Source of the DNA: JAJDXO01 sp965221855
GTDB taxonomy: Bacteria > Pseudomonadota > Alphaproteobacteria > Rhodospirillales > UBA2165
DNA: 64,000 nt
Reading direction: 5' to 3'
Assembly: GCA_965221855.1 (NCBI GenBank)
Contig: CBDCSV010000003.1
Span: 1 to 64,000 of the forward strand
A program made the position numbers and the translations under genes. Shown piece by piece: positions 16,643 through 25,855 of the stretch. Under the pieces are notes generated by a model, which saw only the letters and a list, made by a program, of their open reading frames with translations, ran no database searches and had not been told where the DNA came from. Each line of letters starts with the position of its first letter. The first letter of the stretch is position 1.

Positions 16643-17506
16643 GTGACATCATTTGGACGGCGGGCACCCCGTTTCCTCAACCGCCGGTCCGGACGAATGG
16701 GCGCGGATACTAGCACAATGAAGCAACGCTTTTTCAAGAGACTTCACGAAGATATTCAGTCGTTCATGGAGCGGGACCCGGCGGCGCGGTCCAAGCTCGA
16801 AGTGTTTCTGTGCTATCCCGGTTATCACGCCATTCTCTATTACCGGTTTTCCAGCCTGTTCTGGCGCAGGGGCTTTCATCTGATCGCCCGCTTCGTTTCC
16901 AACTTCGCCAAGGTGGTCACCGGCATTGAAATTCATCCCGGCGCGGCAATCGGGCGCCGGATGTTTATCGACCACGGCACCGGCGTGGTGATCGGCGAGA
17001 CCTCCGAGATCGGCGACGACGTGACCCTCTACCAGGGCGTGACGCTCGGCGGGACGTCGCTGGAGAAGGGTAAGCGCCACCCGACGGTGCGCGACCGGGT
17101 CATTGTCGGTTCGGGCGCACAGGTATTGGGGCCCATCACCCTTGGTGCAGGCTCGCGCATCGGCGCCAACGCGGTGGTGCTGAAGGACGTGCCCGAGGGC
17201 GCCACCATGGTCGGCATCCCGGCCAAGATGGTCATGGCCAAGGGCAGGTCCCGGGACGACAACTTCACCGCCTACGGCACCCCGACCGACGACCTGCCCG
17301 ATCCGGTGGCCAAGAGTTTCGAGAGCCTGCGCAGCCAATTGCAGGAACTGACGACGCGCATCGACGGCCTCGAGCGCGAAAACCAAGAGCTGAAGCGCCG
17401 GGGCAACGGCGCCCGCGAAACAATGAACAATCAAGAAGAGGACAGCGACCGCGGCCAAGGCGGGGAAAGAGAAGAAGACCCGCTGACCCGCGCCGGGAAT
17501 GACTGA
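16643..17506 (+). CDS. cysE: serine O-acetyltransferase
   Basis: CysE makes O-acetylserine, the carbon skeleton for cysteine. The SATase N-terminal segment (RFFKRLHEDIQSFMERDPAA) precedes a left-handed beta-helix of hexapeptide repeats. The active-site MFIDHGTGVVIGE and YQGVTLGGTSLEKGKRHP motifs follow. After residue ~215 a charged coiled-coil-like tail (LQELTTRIDGLERENQELKRR) is present that short SATases lack. GTG 16643 gives 287 residues; ATG 16718 (MKQRFFKRL) is an equally plausible start, and neither has a strong ribosome site. As first gene of the Fe-S block it couples cysteine supply to cysteine desulfuration. Confidence 0.92.
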   Translation: MTSFGRRAPRFLNRRSGRMGADTSTMKQRFFKRLHEDIQSFMERDPAARSKLEVFLCYPGYHAILYYRFSSLFWRRGFHLIARFVSNFAKVVTGIEIHPGAAIGRRMFIDHGTGVVIGETSEIGDDVTLYQGVTLGGTSLEKGKRHPTVRDRVIVGSGAQVLGPITLGAGSRIGANAVVLKDVPEGATMVGIPAKMVMAKGRSRDDNFTAYGTPTDDLPDPVAKSFESLRSQLQELTTRIDGLERENQELKRRGNGARETMNNQEEDSDRGQGGEREEDPLTRAGND

Positions 17507-17557
17507 TCGCCCCCGGCCGAGGGCCGCGGCGATCACAGCAATTGAAGGAGACAGCTA

Positions 17558-18070
17558 GTGAAGCTGAGCACCAAGGGCCGTTACGCCGTCATGGCAATGG
17601 TTGATCTGGCCCGTCAAAGCCGAGAGGGCCAGCCCGTCGCGTTGGCCGACATCGCCGAGCGTCAGGATATTTCGCTTTCCTATCTGGAGCAGCTGTTCGG
17701 CAAGCTCCGCAAAGGGTCCCAGGTCAAGAGCGTCCGGGGCCCGGGCGGCGGCTATCAGCTGGCCCGCGCCGCCAACGAGATGCGGATTTCCGACATCATC
17801 CTGGCGGTCGACGAGCCGATCAAGGCCACCCGTTGTACTCCCGGCTCGCCCGAGGGATGCCACACCGACCGCAGCCGCTGCCTGACCCACAATTTGTGGG
17901 AGGAGCTGGGCAACCAGATTTACCTCTACCTGAGCTCGATCAGCCTCGAGGACGTGATCGAGAACCGGGTTCTGGGGACCAGCGGTCTGCTGAGCGCGCC
18001 GGATGTGGTGATCGGGCAGCCGGTTCCCGTGGCGCCGCAGCCGCAGCCCGCGCCGGTTCCCGCGGAATAG
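17558..18070 (+). CDS. iscR: Rrf2-family Fe-S regulator IscR
   Basis: This 170-residue protein has the Rrf2 winged helix at the N-terminus (MKLSTKGRYAVMAMVDLA, then ISLSYLEQLFGKLRKG and the wing VRGPGGGYQLAR). The [2Fe-2S] ligands C93, C101, C108 and H111 are all present, as in IscR, although the Cys spacing (7 and 6 residues) is slightly longer than in E. coli (5 and 5). The tail after 150 is Pro/Ala-rich. The GTG at 17558 has a strong AAGGAG site. Position inside the suf block and the two IscR-like sites at 16581-16635 point to feedback control of Fe-S assembly. Confidence 0.92.
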   Translation: MKLSTKGRYAVMAMVDLARQSREGQPVALADIAERQDISLSYLEQLFGKLRKGSQVKSVRGPGGGYQLARAANEMRISDIILAVDEPIKATRCTPGSPEGCHTDRSRCLTHNLWEELGNQIYLYLSSISLEDVIENRVLGTSGLLSAPDVVIGQPVPVAPQPQPAPVPAE

Positions 18071-18139
18071 CCGGGCCGGTTTCGGCCGGCATAGTCCGGC
18101 CGCCGCCATTTGACCACGAATAGCCAACGGAACCAGCTT

Positions 18140-19264
18140 GTGAGCGCTTATCTCGACTATAACGCGACGGCACCGCTCCGGCCCGAAGCCGCCGAGATCA
18201 TGACCCGCCTGCTTGCCGAGACGGGCAACGGATCCTCGGTCCATGGCGCCGGGCGCCGGGCGCGCGCCCATGTGGAGACGGCGCGGGAACAAGTGGCCGG
18301 GGCGCTCGGCGCGGCGCCTGGCGGGGTGGTGTTCACCAGCGGCGGCACGGAAGCCAACAATCTGGCGGTCAAGGGCGCCGGACGGGAACGCCTGCTGGTG
18401 TCGGCGATCGAGCATCCGTCCGTCCTGGAAGCCGCCCCGGGGGCCGAAATCATCCCGGTGGACGAGGACGGCGTCGTCGACCTTGCCGCACTCGAGACCC
18501 TGCTGGCCGAACGTGATACGCCGGCGCTGGTTTCCGTCATGCTGGCGAACAACGAAACCGGCGTGGTCCAGCCCGTGGCGGCCGCCGCCGAGATCGCCCG
18601 CCGGCATGGGGCGCTGCTGCACACCGATGCGGTCCAGGCGGCGGGCAAGCTGCCCGTGGACATGACCTGGATCGGCGCGGACATGATGACCGTGTCGTCC
18701 CATAAGCTGGGCGGGCCGCAGGGCGCCGGCGCCTTGATCGTTCGTGACGGCCTCGGCCTCGAAGCCCAGATACGGGGCGGCGGCCAGGAGCGGGGACACC
18801 GGGCGGGGACCGAGAACGTTCCCGGGATCGCCGCCTTCGGCGCGGCCCTCGACGCGGCCTGCACCTCGATGGCCTGCTACGATGCCGTCGAGGAACTGCG
18901 CGACGATATGGAGCTGCGCATCGGCGCGGCCGCGCCCGAAGCCGTTTTCTTCGGCGCGCGCGCCGAGCGGCTGCCCAACACCCTGTGTTTCGGTGTCCCG
19001 GGCCTGCCGAGCGAGACCCAGGTCATTTCCCTCGACCTGGCCGGGGTGATGGTCAGTGCCGGTTCGGCCTGCTCGTCGGGCAAGGTCGAGCCGTCCCATG
19101 TGCTTGCCGCCATGGGGGCGCCCGACGATCTCGCCCGATCATCCATCCGGGTGAGCCTGGGCTGGGACTCGACGGAGGACGATGTCCAGGCCTTCGTTTC
19201 GGCCTGGTCGGAACTTCATGGCCGGACCCGGGGCGGCGGCGCCGTCCAGGCAAGCGCGGCGTGA
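18140..19264 (+). CDS. cysteine desulfurase family protein (first of three)
   Basis: A PLP-dependent fold-type I enzyme of the NifS/IscS group that would release sulfur from cysteine. Visible are YLDYNATAPLRPEA at the N-terminus, FTSGGTEANN, the His-PLP region AIEHPSVLE and the PLP-lysine in SSHKLGGPQG. The mobile active-site cysteine lies in SAGSACSSGKVEPSHVL. GTG 18140 with GGA upstream gives 374 residues; a TTG ten codons earlier is possible. It lies between iscR and iscS with a 13-bp gap to the latter. It is more divergent than the next gene and may serve a different sulfur acceptor. Confidence 0.88.
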   Translation: MSAYLDYNATAPLRPEAAEIMTRLLAETGNGSSVHGAGRRARAHVETAREQVAGALGAAPGGVVFTSGGTEANNLAVKGAGRERLLVSAIEHPSVLEAAPGAEIIPVDEDGVVDLAALETLLAERDTPALVSVMLANNETGVVQPVAAAAEIARRHGALLHTDAVQAAGKLPVDMTWIGADMMTVSSHKLGGPQGAGALIVRDGLGLEAQIRGGGQERGHRAGTENVPGIAAFGAALDAACTSMACYDAVEELRDDMELRIGAAAPEAVFFGARAERLPNTLCFGVPGLPSETQVISLDLAGVMVSAGSACSSGKVEPSHVLAAMGAPDDLARSSIRVSLGWDSTEDDVQAFVSAWSELHGRTRGGGAVQASAA

Positions 19265-19277
19265 GGAGGCTCCCGGG

Positions 19278-20459
19278 ATGAACCGCCAGCAGCGCATCTA
19301 TCTGGACAATCAGGCGACCACGCCCACCGATCCTCGGGTGGTCGAGGCCATGCTGCCGTATTTTTCCGGCAAGTTCGGCAATCCCCATTCGGACAGCCAT
19401 GCCTTCGGCGCCGAGGCGAGCGAGGCCGTCGAGGCGGCGCGCGCGCAGGTCGCCGAGCTGATCGGCGCCCGGCCGCGGGAAATCTTCTTCACGTCGGGCG
19501 CCACCGAATCCAACAACATCGCCATCAAGGGCGCGGCGCTGGAGCGCCACAACACCCGGCGCCATGTGGTCACCTGCGTGACCGAGCACCTGTGCGTGCT
19601 GAATTCGGTGTTGGAACTCGACGATCAGGGCTTCGACATAACCTATCTGCCGGTGGACGCCGAGGGCATGATCGATCTCGACGAGCTTCGGGCCGCGGTT
19701 AGCGAGGACACGCTGCTGGTCTCCGTCATGGCGGTGCAGAACGAGGTCGGCGTGATCCAGCCGATGGCCGAAATCGGCGCCATCTGCCGGGAGGCGGGCG
19801 CCTTCCTGCATACCGACGCGGTACAGGCCGCCGGCAAGATCCCGCTGGATGTGCGGGAGATGAACATCGACCTGCTGAGTATTTCCGGCCACAAGCTGTA
19901 TGGGCCCATGGGCGTCGGCGCGCTCTATAAGCGGGAGGATTCCGAGGTCCGGGTGGCGCCCGTCTTCAGCGGCGGCGGGCAGGAGCGCGGTGTGCGTCCG
20001 GGTACCGTCCCGGCGCCGCTGGCTGTCGGCATCGGCGCCGCCTGCGCGATCGCGGCCGGGGAGATGGCCGGCGAGGCGAACCGCCTCCGCATGCTCCGCG
20101 ACGGCCTGCTTCGGCGGATTACCGAAGCGGTGCCGGGTATCAAGCTCAACGGTCACGCCGAAAAACGGATTGCCGGAAACCTCAATATCAGCGTCGAGGG
20201 ACTCCTGGCCGATGCGATGATGGCCGCCATGCCGGACATCGCCGTGTCGTCGGGTTCGGCGTGCTCGTCGGCGGATTCCGAATCCTCGCATGTTCTCCGC
20301 TCCCTTGGCCTCACCGACGAACAGGCGGAGGGCAGCCTGCGTATCGGCCTCGGGCGCTTTACCACCGCCGACGAAATAAATATTGCCGGCGGCCGATTGA
20401 TCGAGGCGATCACGCAACTACGTATGAAGGGCGCCGCGGATACCGTGGCGGCCGAATAA
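19278..20459 (+). CDS. iscS: cysteine desulfurase IscS
   Basis: A 393-residue NifS/IscS-type PLP enzyme. Motifs in order: IYLDNQATTPTDPRV, FFTSGATESNN, CVTEHLCVLNS, HTDAVQAAGKIPLDV, the PLP-lysine in SISGHKLYGPMGVGALY, GGGQERGVRPGT, and the persulfide cysteine loop SSGSACSSADSESSHVLRSL. Length and loop match IscS, the general sulfur donor for Fe-S clusters and thiolated tRNA. ATG 19278 follows GGAGG by eight bases. sufB follows 40 bp downstream. MnmA, a known IscS client, is encoded at the end of the same block. Confidence 0.92.
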   Translation: MNRQQRIYLDNQATTPTDPRVVEAMLPYFSGKFGNPHSDSHAFGAEASEAVEAARAQVAELIGARPREIFFTSGATESNNIAIKGAALERHNTRRHVVTCVTEHLCVLNSVLELDDQGFDITYLPVDAEGMIDLDELRAAVSEDTLLVSVMAVQNEVGVIQPMAEIGAICREAGAFLHTDAVQAAGKIPLDVREMNIDLLSISGHKLYGPMGVGALYKREDSEVRVAPVFSGGGQERGVRPGTVPAPLAVGIGAACAIAAGEMAGEANRLRMLRDGLLRRITEAVPGIKLNGHAEKRIAGNLNISVEGLLADAMMAAMPDIAVSSGSACSSADSESSHVLRSLGLTDEQAEGSLRIGLGRFTTADEINIAGGRLIEAITQLRMKGAADTVAAE

Positions 20460-20499
20460 CCAAAACCTTAGTCAGGCCCGGAGGGAAACGAGAAAAACG

Positions 20500-21960
20500 A
20501 TGGCAGTCACCCAGGAAACCGTCCAAACGGTCCAGGAAGTCGAAAAGTACAAATACGGCTTCGTCACCGATATCGATACGGATACGGCGCCCAAGGGCCT
20601 GAACGAGGACATCATCCGGTTCATCTCGGCCAAGAAGGAGGAGCCCCAGTGGCTGCTCGACTGGCGTCTCAAGGCCTACGGGCACTGGCTGACCATGGAG
20701 GAGCCGGACTGGGCCAAGGTCGGCTATCCGCCCATCGACTATCAGGACGCCTATTACTATTCGGCGCCCAAGTCGGCGGAAGACGGCCCGGAAAGCCTCG
20801 ACGACGTGGACCCGGAACTGCTGGCCACGTACGAGAAGCTCGGCATTCCCCTGCACGAACAGGAGGTGCTCGCCGGCGTGAAGAACGTTGCCGTGGACGC
20901 GGTGTTCGACAGTGTCTCGGTGGCGACGACATTCAAGGAGACCCTCGCCGCCCACGGGGTGATCTTCTGCTCGATCTCCGAAGCGGTGAAGGACCATCCG
21001 GAACTGGTGAGGGAATATCTCGGCTCCGTCGTTCCCTACTCGGACAATTTTTTCGCGACGCTCAATTGCGCGGTCTTCACGGACGGGTCGTTCGTCTACA
21101 TCCCGAAAGGGGTGTGCTGCCCGATGGAGCTCTCGACCTATTTCCGGATCAACGCGGCCAATACGGGCCAGTTCGAGCGGACGCTGATCATCGCCGACGA
21201 GGGCGCGTACGTGAGCTACCTCGAAGGCTGCACCGCGCCCATGCGGGACGAGAACCAGCTCCACGCGGCGGTCGTCGAACTGGTCGCCCACAAGGACGCG
21301 GAAATCAAATACTCGACGGTCCAGAACTGGTATCCCGGCGACGAAAACGGGGTCGGCGGCATCTACAACTTCGTCACCAAGCGGGGCGCCTGCCGGGGCG
21401 ACGATTCCAAGATTTCCTGGACCCAGGTCGAGACCGGCTCGGCGATTACCTGGAAGTATCCGAGCTGCATCCTGCAGGGCGACCGGTCGGTGGGCGAGTT
21501 CTATTCCATCGCCATCACCAACAACTTCCAGCAGGCCGATACGGGCACCAAGATGATCCATCTCGGCAAGGACACCAAATCGAGGATCATTTCCAAGGGT
21601 ATTTCGGCGGGCAAGTCCCAGGCCACTTACCGCGGGCTGGTGAAGATGATGCCCAATGCCTCGGGCGCGCGGAATTATTCCCAGTGCGATTCATTGCTTA
21701 TCGGATCGGAGTGCGGCGCCCATACGGTGCCCTATATCGAGAGCCGCAACCGCTCCGCCCAGGTGGAGCACGAGGCGACGACCTCGAAGATCAGCGACGA
21801 CCAGTTGTTCTATTGCCGCCAGCGGGGCATCGGCGAGGAGGAAGCCGTCGCCCTGATCGTCAACGGTTTCTGCCGCGAGGTGCTGCAGGAACTGCCCATG
21901 GAATTCGCCGTCGAGGCGCAGAAGCTGGTCGGAATCAGCCTCGAGGGAAGCGTCGGATGA
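20500..21960 (+). CDS. sufB: Fe-S scaffold subunit SufB
   Basis: SufB is the scaffold on which SufBCD builds Fe-S clusters. The 486-residue length and the conserved stretches FCSISEAVKDHPELV, YSDNFFATLNCAVFTDGS, VEHEATTSKISDDQLFYC and GIGEEEAVALIVNGF match the family. Catalytically relevant cysteines include the one in NYSQCDSLLIG. ATG 20500 has a GGAGGGAAACGAG site. Unusually, about 93 bp, mostly a dispersed repeat, separate it from sufC, where suf genes are generally tight. Confidence 0.96.
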   Translation: MAVTQETVQTVQEVEKYKYGFVTDIDTDTAPKGLNEDIIRFISAKKEEPQWLLDWRLKAYGHWLTMEEPDWAKVGYPPIDYQDAYYYSAPKSAEDGPESLDDVDPELLATYEKLGIPLHEQEVLAGVKNVAVDAVFDSVSVATTFKETLAAHGVIFCSISEAVKDHPELVREYLGSVVPYSDNFFATLNCAVFTDGSFVYIPKGVCCPMELSTYFRINAANTGQFERTLIIADEGAYVSYLEGCTAPMRDENQLHAAVVELVAHKDAEIKYSTVQNWYPGDENGVGGIYNFVTKRGACRGDDSKISWTQVETGSAITWKYPSCILQGDRSVGEFYSIAITNNFQQADTGTKMIHLGKDTKSRIISKGISAGKSQATYRGLVKMMPNASGARNYSQCDSLLIGSECGAHTVPYIESRNRSAQVEHEATTSKISDDQLFYCRQRGIGEEEAVALIVNGFCREVLQELPMEFAVEAQKLVGISLEGSVG

Positions 21961-21961
21961 G

Positions 21962-22022
21962 GCGCGAATTGGAATTTAAGCAAGTCATCAAATGTCTATT
22001 TTTGTCCATGAATGTCCATTAC
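21962..22022. repeat. dispersed repeat inserted between sufB and sufC
   Basis: The sequence GCGAATTGGAATTTAAGCAA, then GTCATCAAATGTCTATTTTT and GTCCATGAATGTCCATTAC recurs in inverted orientation at 51516-51587. Only a few substitutions and one extra 10-bp ATGTCCATGA unit separate the copies. It is AT-rich relative to its surroundings and must be transcribed within the suf mRNA. The sufC start lies 31 bp downstream, so the repeat may affect sufC translation or mRNA processing. Confidence 0.75.
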
Positions 22023-22053
22023 CGACCACTAGCCGGAAGAGTTCGTAAAGATT

Positions 22054-22803
22054 ATGTTGGAAATTAAAGATCTACACGCCAGCGTCGACGGAAAGCCCAT
22101 TCTCAAGGGCCTCGACCTGACCATGGGGCCCGGCGAGGTCCACGCCATCATGGGGCCGAACGGCTCGGGCAAGAGCACCTTGTCCTATGTGATCGCCGGC
22201 CGTGACGGCTACGAGGTGACCGAAGGGTCGATCCTGTTCAACGGCAGGGACCTGATGGAGATGGGGCCCGACGAACGCGCCGGCGAAGGCCTGTTTCTCG
22301 CCTTCCAGTATCCGGTGGAAATTCCCGGCGTCTCGACCATGAACTTCCTCAAGACTTCGCTCAACGCCATACGCGCCTACCGGGGCGAGGACGAACTGGA
22401 TGCCATGGAGTTCCTCAAGTTCGTCCGTGAACAGACCGCGACCCTGAACATCACGGACGAACTGCTGAAGCGCGCGGTCAATGTCGGCTTCTCCGGCGGT
22501 GAGAAAAAGCGCAACGAGGTGTTGCAGATGGCGGTGCTCCGCCCCTCGTTCGCGGTGCTCGACGAGACCGACAGCGGCCTCGATGTGGACGCCCTGAAAA
22601 TCGTCGGCGAGGGGGTCACCGGCTTGCGGTCGCCCGAGCGGTCGATGCTGGTGATCACCCATTACCAGCGTTTGCTGGACTACATCATTCCCGACCGCGT
22701 CCATGTTCTGGCCGACGGCAGGATCGTCGCCTCGGGCGGCGCCGATCTGGCGCGCGAGCTCGAGGAGAAGGGTTACGCCGAGTTTTCGAAGGCGGCCGCG
22801 TAA
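22054..22803 (+). CDS. sufC: Fe-S assembly ATPase SufC
   Basis: SufC is the ABC-type ATPase of the SufBCD complex. In the 249 residues the Walker A GPNGSGKST lies near 33-41. The Q-loop is FLAFQYP, the ABC signature FSGGEKKRNEVLQM near 146-159, and Walker B FAVLDETDSGLD, followed by the H-loop VITHYQRLL. The ATG at 22054 has only a weak ribosome site, unlike the other suf genes, perhaps because of the repeat just upstream. sufD starts directly after the stop codon. Confidence 0.96.
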   Translation: MLEIKDLHASVDGKPILKGLDLTMGPGEVHAIMGPNGSGKSTLSYVIAGRDGYEVTEGSILFNGRDLMEMGPDERAGEGLFLAFQYPVEIPGVSTMNFLKTSLNAIRAYRGEDELDAMEFLKFVREQTATLNITDELLKRAVNVGFSGGEKKRNEVLQMAVLRPSFAVLDETDSGLDVDALKIVGEGVTGLRSPERSMLVITHYQRLLDYIIPDRVHVLADGRIVASGGADLARELEEKGYAEFSKAAA

Positions 22804-24117
22804 ATGAGCATGACCTCAGCAAGCCGGGCGATGCTCGACCGCTACGAAGCGGTCCGCGAGACGCTGCCCGGACAGCGGATCGCTTGGCTCGCCGATCTCC
22901 GCGAGGCGGCCGTCCAATCGTTCGGCGAGACCGGCCTGCCGACGCCGAAGGTGGAGGAGTGGAAGTACACCAATCTTCGCGCCCTCGACGGCTTCGACTT
23001 TTCCGAAACCCCCGGCGATGCGGGCGCCGCCGTCGATCTGCCGGATGCCATCGGCGCCGGGCCGCGCCTGGTGTTCGTCGACGGCGTTTTCCGGGATGAT
23101 CTGTCGCAACTTCGGGAACTCGACGGCGTACGGTTTACGCCCCTCGCCGACCGCCTGGAAGGCGGCGCGGACCTGATCCAGCCGCGTCTCGGCGACCTCG
23201 GCCAGGATCAGCCGTTGCTGGCGCTCAACGGGGCATTCCTCGAAGACGGCTATGTGGTCGAGGTGGCGGAGAAGGCGGAAATCGCCCAGCCGCTGGAAAT
23301 CGTCTTTGCCGATACCGGCGGCGATACCCCGACGGCCCGCCAGCCCCGCAACATGATCATTGCCGGCGCCGGCAGCCGGGTGCAGATCATCGAGACCCAT
23401 CTGGGCGCCGCTCCCTCGCAGCAGTTTTTCAATGGCGCGACCATGATCACCGTTGCCGGGGGCGCCGCCGTCGAGCACCGGAGGGTTCAGCGGCAGGGCG
23501 CCGGCGGCGTCCACGTCAACACCGTCCGCGCCAGGATCGATAGCGGCGGGATCTACGACAGTTTCGTCCTTCAGCAGGGCGCGGCGGTCGCCCGGGACGA
23601 GGTTCAGGTCGGCTTGACCGCCGCCGGTTCCGTCGCCCGGCTCAACGGCGTGTATCTCGGTGACGGATCGCAGGTCCTCGACAACACCACCGTCGTCCGC
23701 CACGCGACCAGAAACTCCGCCTCCGAACAACTCTACAAGGGCGCCCTGACCGGCTCGGCGCGGGCCGTGTTCCAGGGCAACATCCGGGTCGAGGCCGGCG
23801 CCGACGGCACCGACGGCCGGATGACCAACAAGACCTTGTTGTTGTCGGACAAGGCCGAGATCGATACCAAGCCTCAGCTCGAAATCCTCGCCGACGACGT
23901 CAAATGCTCCCACGGCGCGACCGCCGGCGAGCTTGACGGCGACGCACTGTTCTATCTCCGCGCCCGCGGCATTCCCGAGGCGCAGGCCCGCAGCATGCTG
24001 GTCGAGGCATTCCTCGGCGAAGTGATAGACAATGTCGGGGAGGAGCCCATCGAGCCGCTGCTTCGGGACGCGGTCGGCAACTGGCTCGCCCATGCCCAGG
24101 AAACGGAAGAAGTATGA
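22804..24117 (+). CDS. sufD: SufD
   Basis: SufD pairs with SufB in the SufBC2D scaffold complex and is needed for iron entry. Its 437 residues show the N-terminal helical region with TPKVEEWKYTNLRAL, a beta-helix core, and the conserved C-terminal blocks KALLLSD-like NKTLLLSDKAEIDTKP and VKCSHGATAGELDGDALFYL. ATG 22804 abuts the sufC stop codon and the gene overlaps sufS by four bases (ATGA), so translation of sufCDS is coupled. Confidence 0.94.
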   Translation: MSMTSASRAMLDRYEAVRETLPGQRIAWLADLREAAVQSFGETGLPTPKVEEWKYTNLRALDGFDFSETPGDAGAAVDLPDAIGAGPRLVFVDGVFRDDLSQLRELDGVRFTPLADRLEGGADLIQPRLGDLGQDQPLLALNGAFLEDGYVVEVAEKAEIAQPLEIVFADTGGDTPTARQPRNMIIAGAGSRVQIIETHLGAAPSQQFFNGATMITVAGGAAVEHRRVQRQGAGGVHVNTVRARIDSGGIYDSFVLQQGAAVARDEVQVGLTAAGSVARLNGVYLGDGSQVLDNTTVVRHATRNSASEQLYKGALTGSARAVFQGNIRVEAGADGTDGRMTNKTLLLSDKAEIDTKPQLEILADDVKCSHGATAGELDGDALFYLRARGIPEAQARSMLVEAFLGEVIDNVGEEPIEPLLRDAVGNWLAHAQETEEV

Positions 24118-25370
24118 CCAACGTCGTGAAATTCACCGAGCCCGTCCGCACCGACGCCTTCGACGTCGAGGCGATCCGCCGCGACTTTCCGGCCTTGTCG
24201 CTGGAGGTCAACGGCAAGCCGCTGGTCTTCCTGGACAGCGCCGCCAGCGCCCAGAAGCCGCGGGCGGTCATCGACGCCATGACCCGGGCCTACGAGAGCC
24301 AGTACGCCAACGTACACCGGGGCACCTACCATCTCAGCCAGGTGGCGACCGAAAACTACGAGAACGCCCGGGCGAAGGTGGCTCAGTTCATGAACGCCAA
24401 GAGCCCGGATGAAATCGTCTTCACCCACAGCGCCACCGCGGGCTTCAATCTGGTGGCCCATTCCTTCGGCTCGATGTTGGAGGCGGGTGACGAAATCATC
24501 GTCTCGGTGATGGAGCACCATGCCAATATCGTCCCCTGGCAGTTGTTGCGCGACCGCACGGGGATAGAAATCAGGGTGGCGCCCATCGACGATGCCGGCA
24601 ATTTCCTGATCGACGAGTTCGAGAAACTGCTCGGCCCCAGGACCAAGCTGGTCGCGGTCACCCACGTCTCCAATGTGCTGGGGACCGTCACGCCGGTGAA
24701 GGAAATCGTCCGGCTGGCCCATGACAACGGCACCCCCGTCCTGTTCGACGGCGCCCAGGGCATTGTCCACGAAGGGGTCGATGTGCAGGACCTGGACTGC
24801 GACTTCTACGTCTGGACCGGCCACAAGCTCTATGGCCCGACCGGCATCGGCGTGCTGTGGGGCAAGCCGGAATGGCTGGAGAAGATGCCGCCCTTCGAAG
24901 GGGGCGGTGACATGATCTCCCTGGTCACGTTCGAAAAGACCACCTACCGGGAACCGCCGGCGCGGTTCGAGGCGGGCACGCCGCCGATCGTCGAAGCCGT
25001 CGGCCTTGGTGCCGCAATCGACTACGTCACCGCCGTCGGCCTCGACAGGATTGCCGCCCATGAAAGGGAGCTGCTGGATTACGCCATGCTTCGTCTCGCC
25101 GGCATGGAAGGGCTCAGGATCATCGGTCAACCCCAGCAAAAGGCCGGCATCGTGTCATTCGAGTTCGGCGACGTTCATGCGCATGACGTGGCGACGATCA
25201 TCGACAGCGCCGGGGTGGCGGTTCGCGCGGGGCACCACTGCGCGCAGCCCCTGATGGAGCGTTTCGGCGTGACCTCGACGTCCCGGGCGTCGTTCGGTAT
25301 GTACACCACCCGCGCGGAAGTGGATGCGCTGGCGGTCGCCTTGGAAAAGGTCAGAGAGATATTCGGATGA
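24114..25370 (+). CDS. sufS: cysteine desulfurase SufS
   Basis: A group II cysteine desulfurase of 418 residues. Motifs include FPALSLEVNGKPLVFLDSAA, YANVHRGTYHLSQ, HSATAGFNLVA, VMEHHANIVPWQ, the PLP-lysine in WTGHKLYGPTGIGVLWG and the active-site cysteine in RAGHHCAQPLMERF. Such enzymes pass persulfide to SufU or SufE. sufU follows with an ATGA overlap, strongly suggesting SufU is its partner. It is the third desulfurase encoded in this block. Confidence 0.95.
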   Translation: MTNVVKFTEPVRTDAFDVEAIRRDFPALSLEVNGKPLVFLDSAASAQKPRAVIDAMTRAYESQYANVHRGTYHLSQVATENYENARAKVAQFMNAKSPDEIVFTHSATAGFNLVAHSFGSMLEAGDEIIVSVMEHHANIVPWQLLRDRTGIEIRVAPIDDAGNFLIDEFEKLLGPRTKLVAVTHVSNVLGTVTPVKEIVRLAHDNGTPVLFDGAQGIVHEGVDVQDLDCDFYVWTGHKLYGPTGIGVLWGKPEWLEKMPPFEGGGDMISLVTFEKTTYREPPARFEAGTPPIVEAVGLGAAIDYVTAVGLDRIAAHERELLDYAMLRLAGMEGLRIIGQPQQKAGIVSFEFGDVHAHDVATIIDSAGVAVRAGHHCAQPLMERFGVTSTSRASFGMYTTRAEVDALAVALEKVREIFG

Positions 25371-25834
25371 TCGACGACGATTTGAGAGATCTGTACCAGG
25401 AGGTGATCCTGGACCACGGGAAGAACCCCCGGAACTTCCGCCATCCGGAGGATGCCAGCCATGAGGCGCTTGGCAACAATCCCCTGTGCGGCGACCGGCT
25501 GACCGTCTACCTGCGGCTCGATGAAGAACGGAACATCCTGGATGCCGCATTCGAAGGGAAGGGCTGCGCCATTTCCATCGCGTCGGCCTCGATGATGACG
25601 GACATGGTCAAGGGCAAGTCGCTCGCCGAGGTGAAGGAGCTTTTCGAACGGTTCCACAAGATGTGCACCGGGGACGATGACGGCGGGACCGCCGACGGGT
25701 TCGAGGACGAATTGGAGAAGTTGAAGGTGATGTCGGGCGTTCGCCAGTTCCCTATGCGGGTGAAGTGCGCGACCCTCGCCTGGCACGCCATGAACGCCGC
25801 CGCCGAGGGTGAAGACGCGGCGACCACTGAGTGA
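25367..25834 (+). CDS. sufU: SufU-type sulfur acceptor / scaffold protein
   Basis: The 155-residue protein belongs to the IscU/SufU family. It has the SufU features: YQEVILDHGKNPRNF at the N-terminus, the metal-binding cysteines in NPLCGDRL, GKGCAISIASASMM and MRVKCATLAWH, and the ~20-residue insertion between the second and third cysteines that distinguishes SufU from IscU. SufU takes persulfide from SufS through a zinc-bound site. It overlaps sufS by four bases and is followed 21 bp later by sufT. Confidence 0.92.
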   Translation: MIDDDLRDLYQEVILDHGKNPRNFRHPEDASHEALGNNPLCGDRLTVYLRLDEERNILDAAFEGKGCAISIASASMMTDMVKGKSLAEVKELFERFHKMCTGDDDGGTADGFEDELEKLKVMSGVRQFPMRVKCATLAWHAMNAAAEGEDAATTE

Positions 25835-25855
25835 GCACGAAGAAGGCCGATCAAG

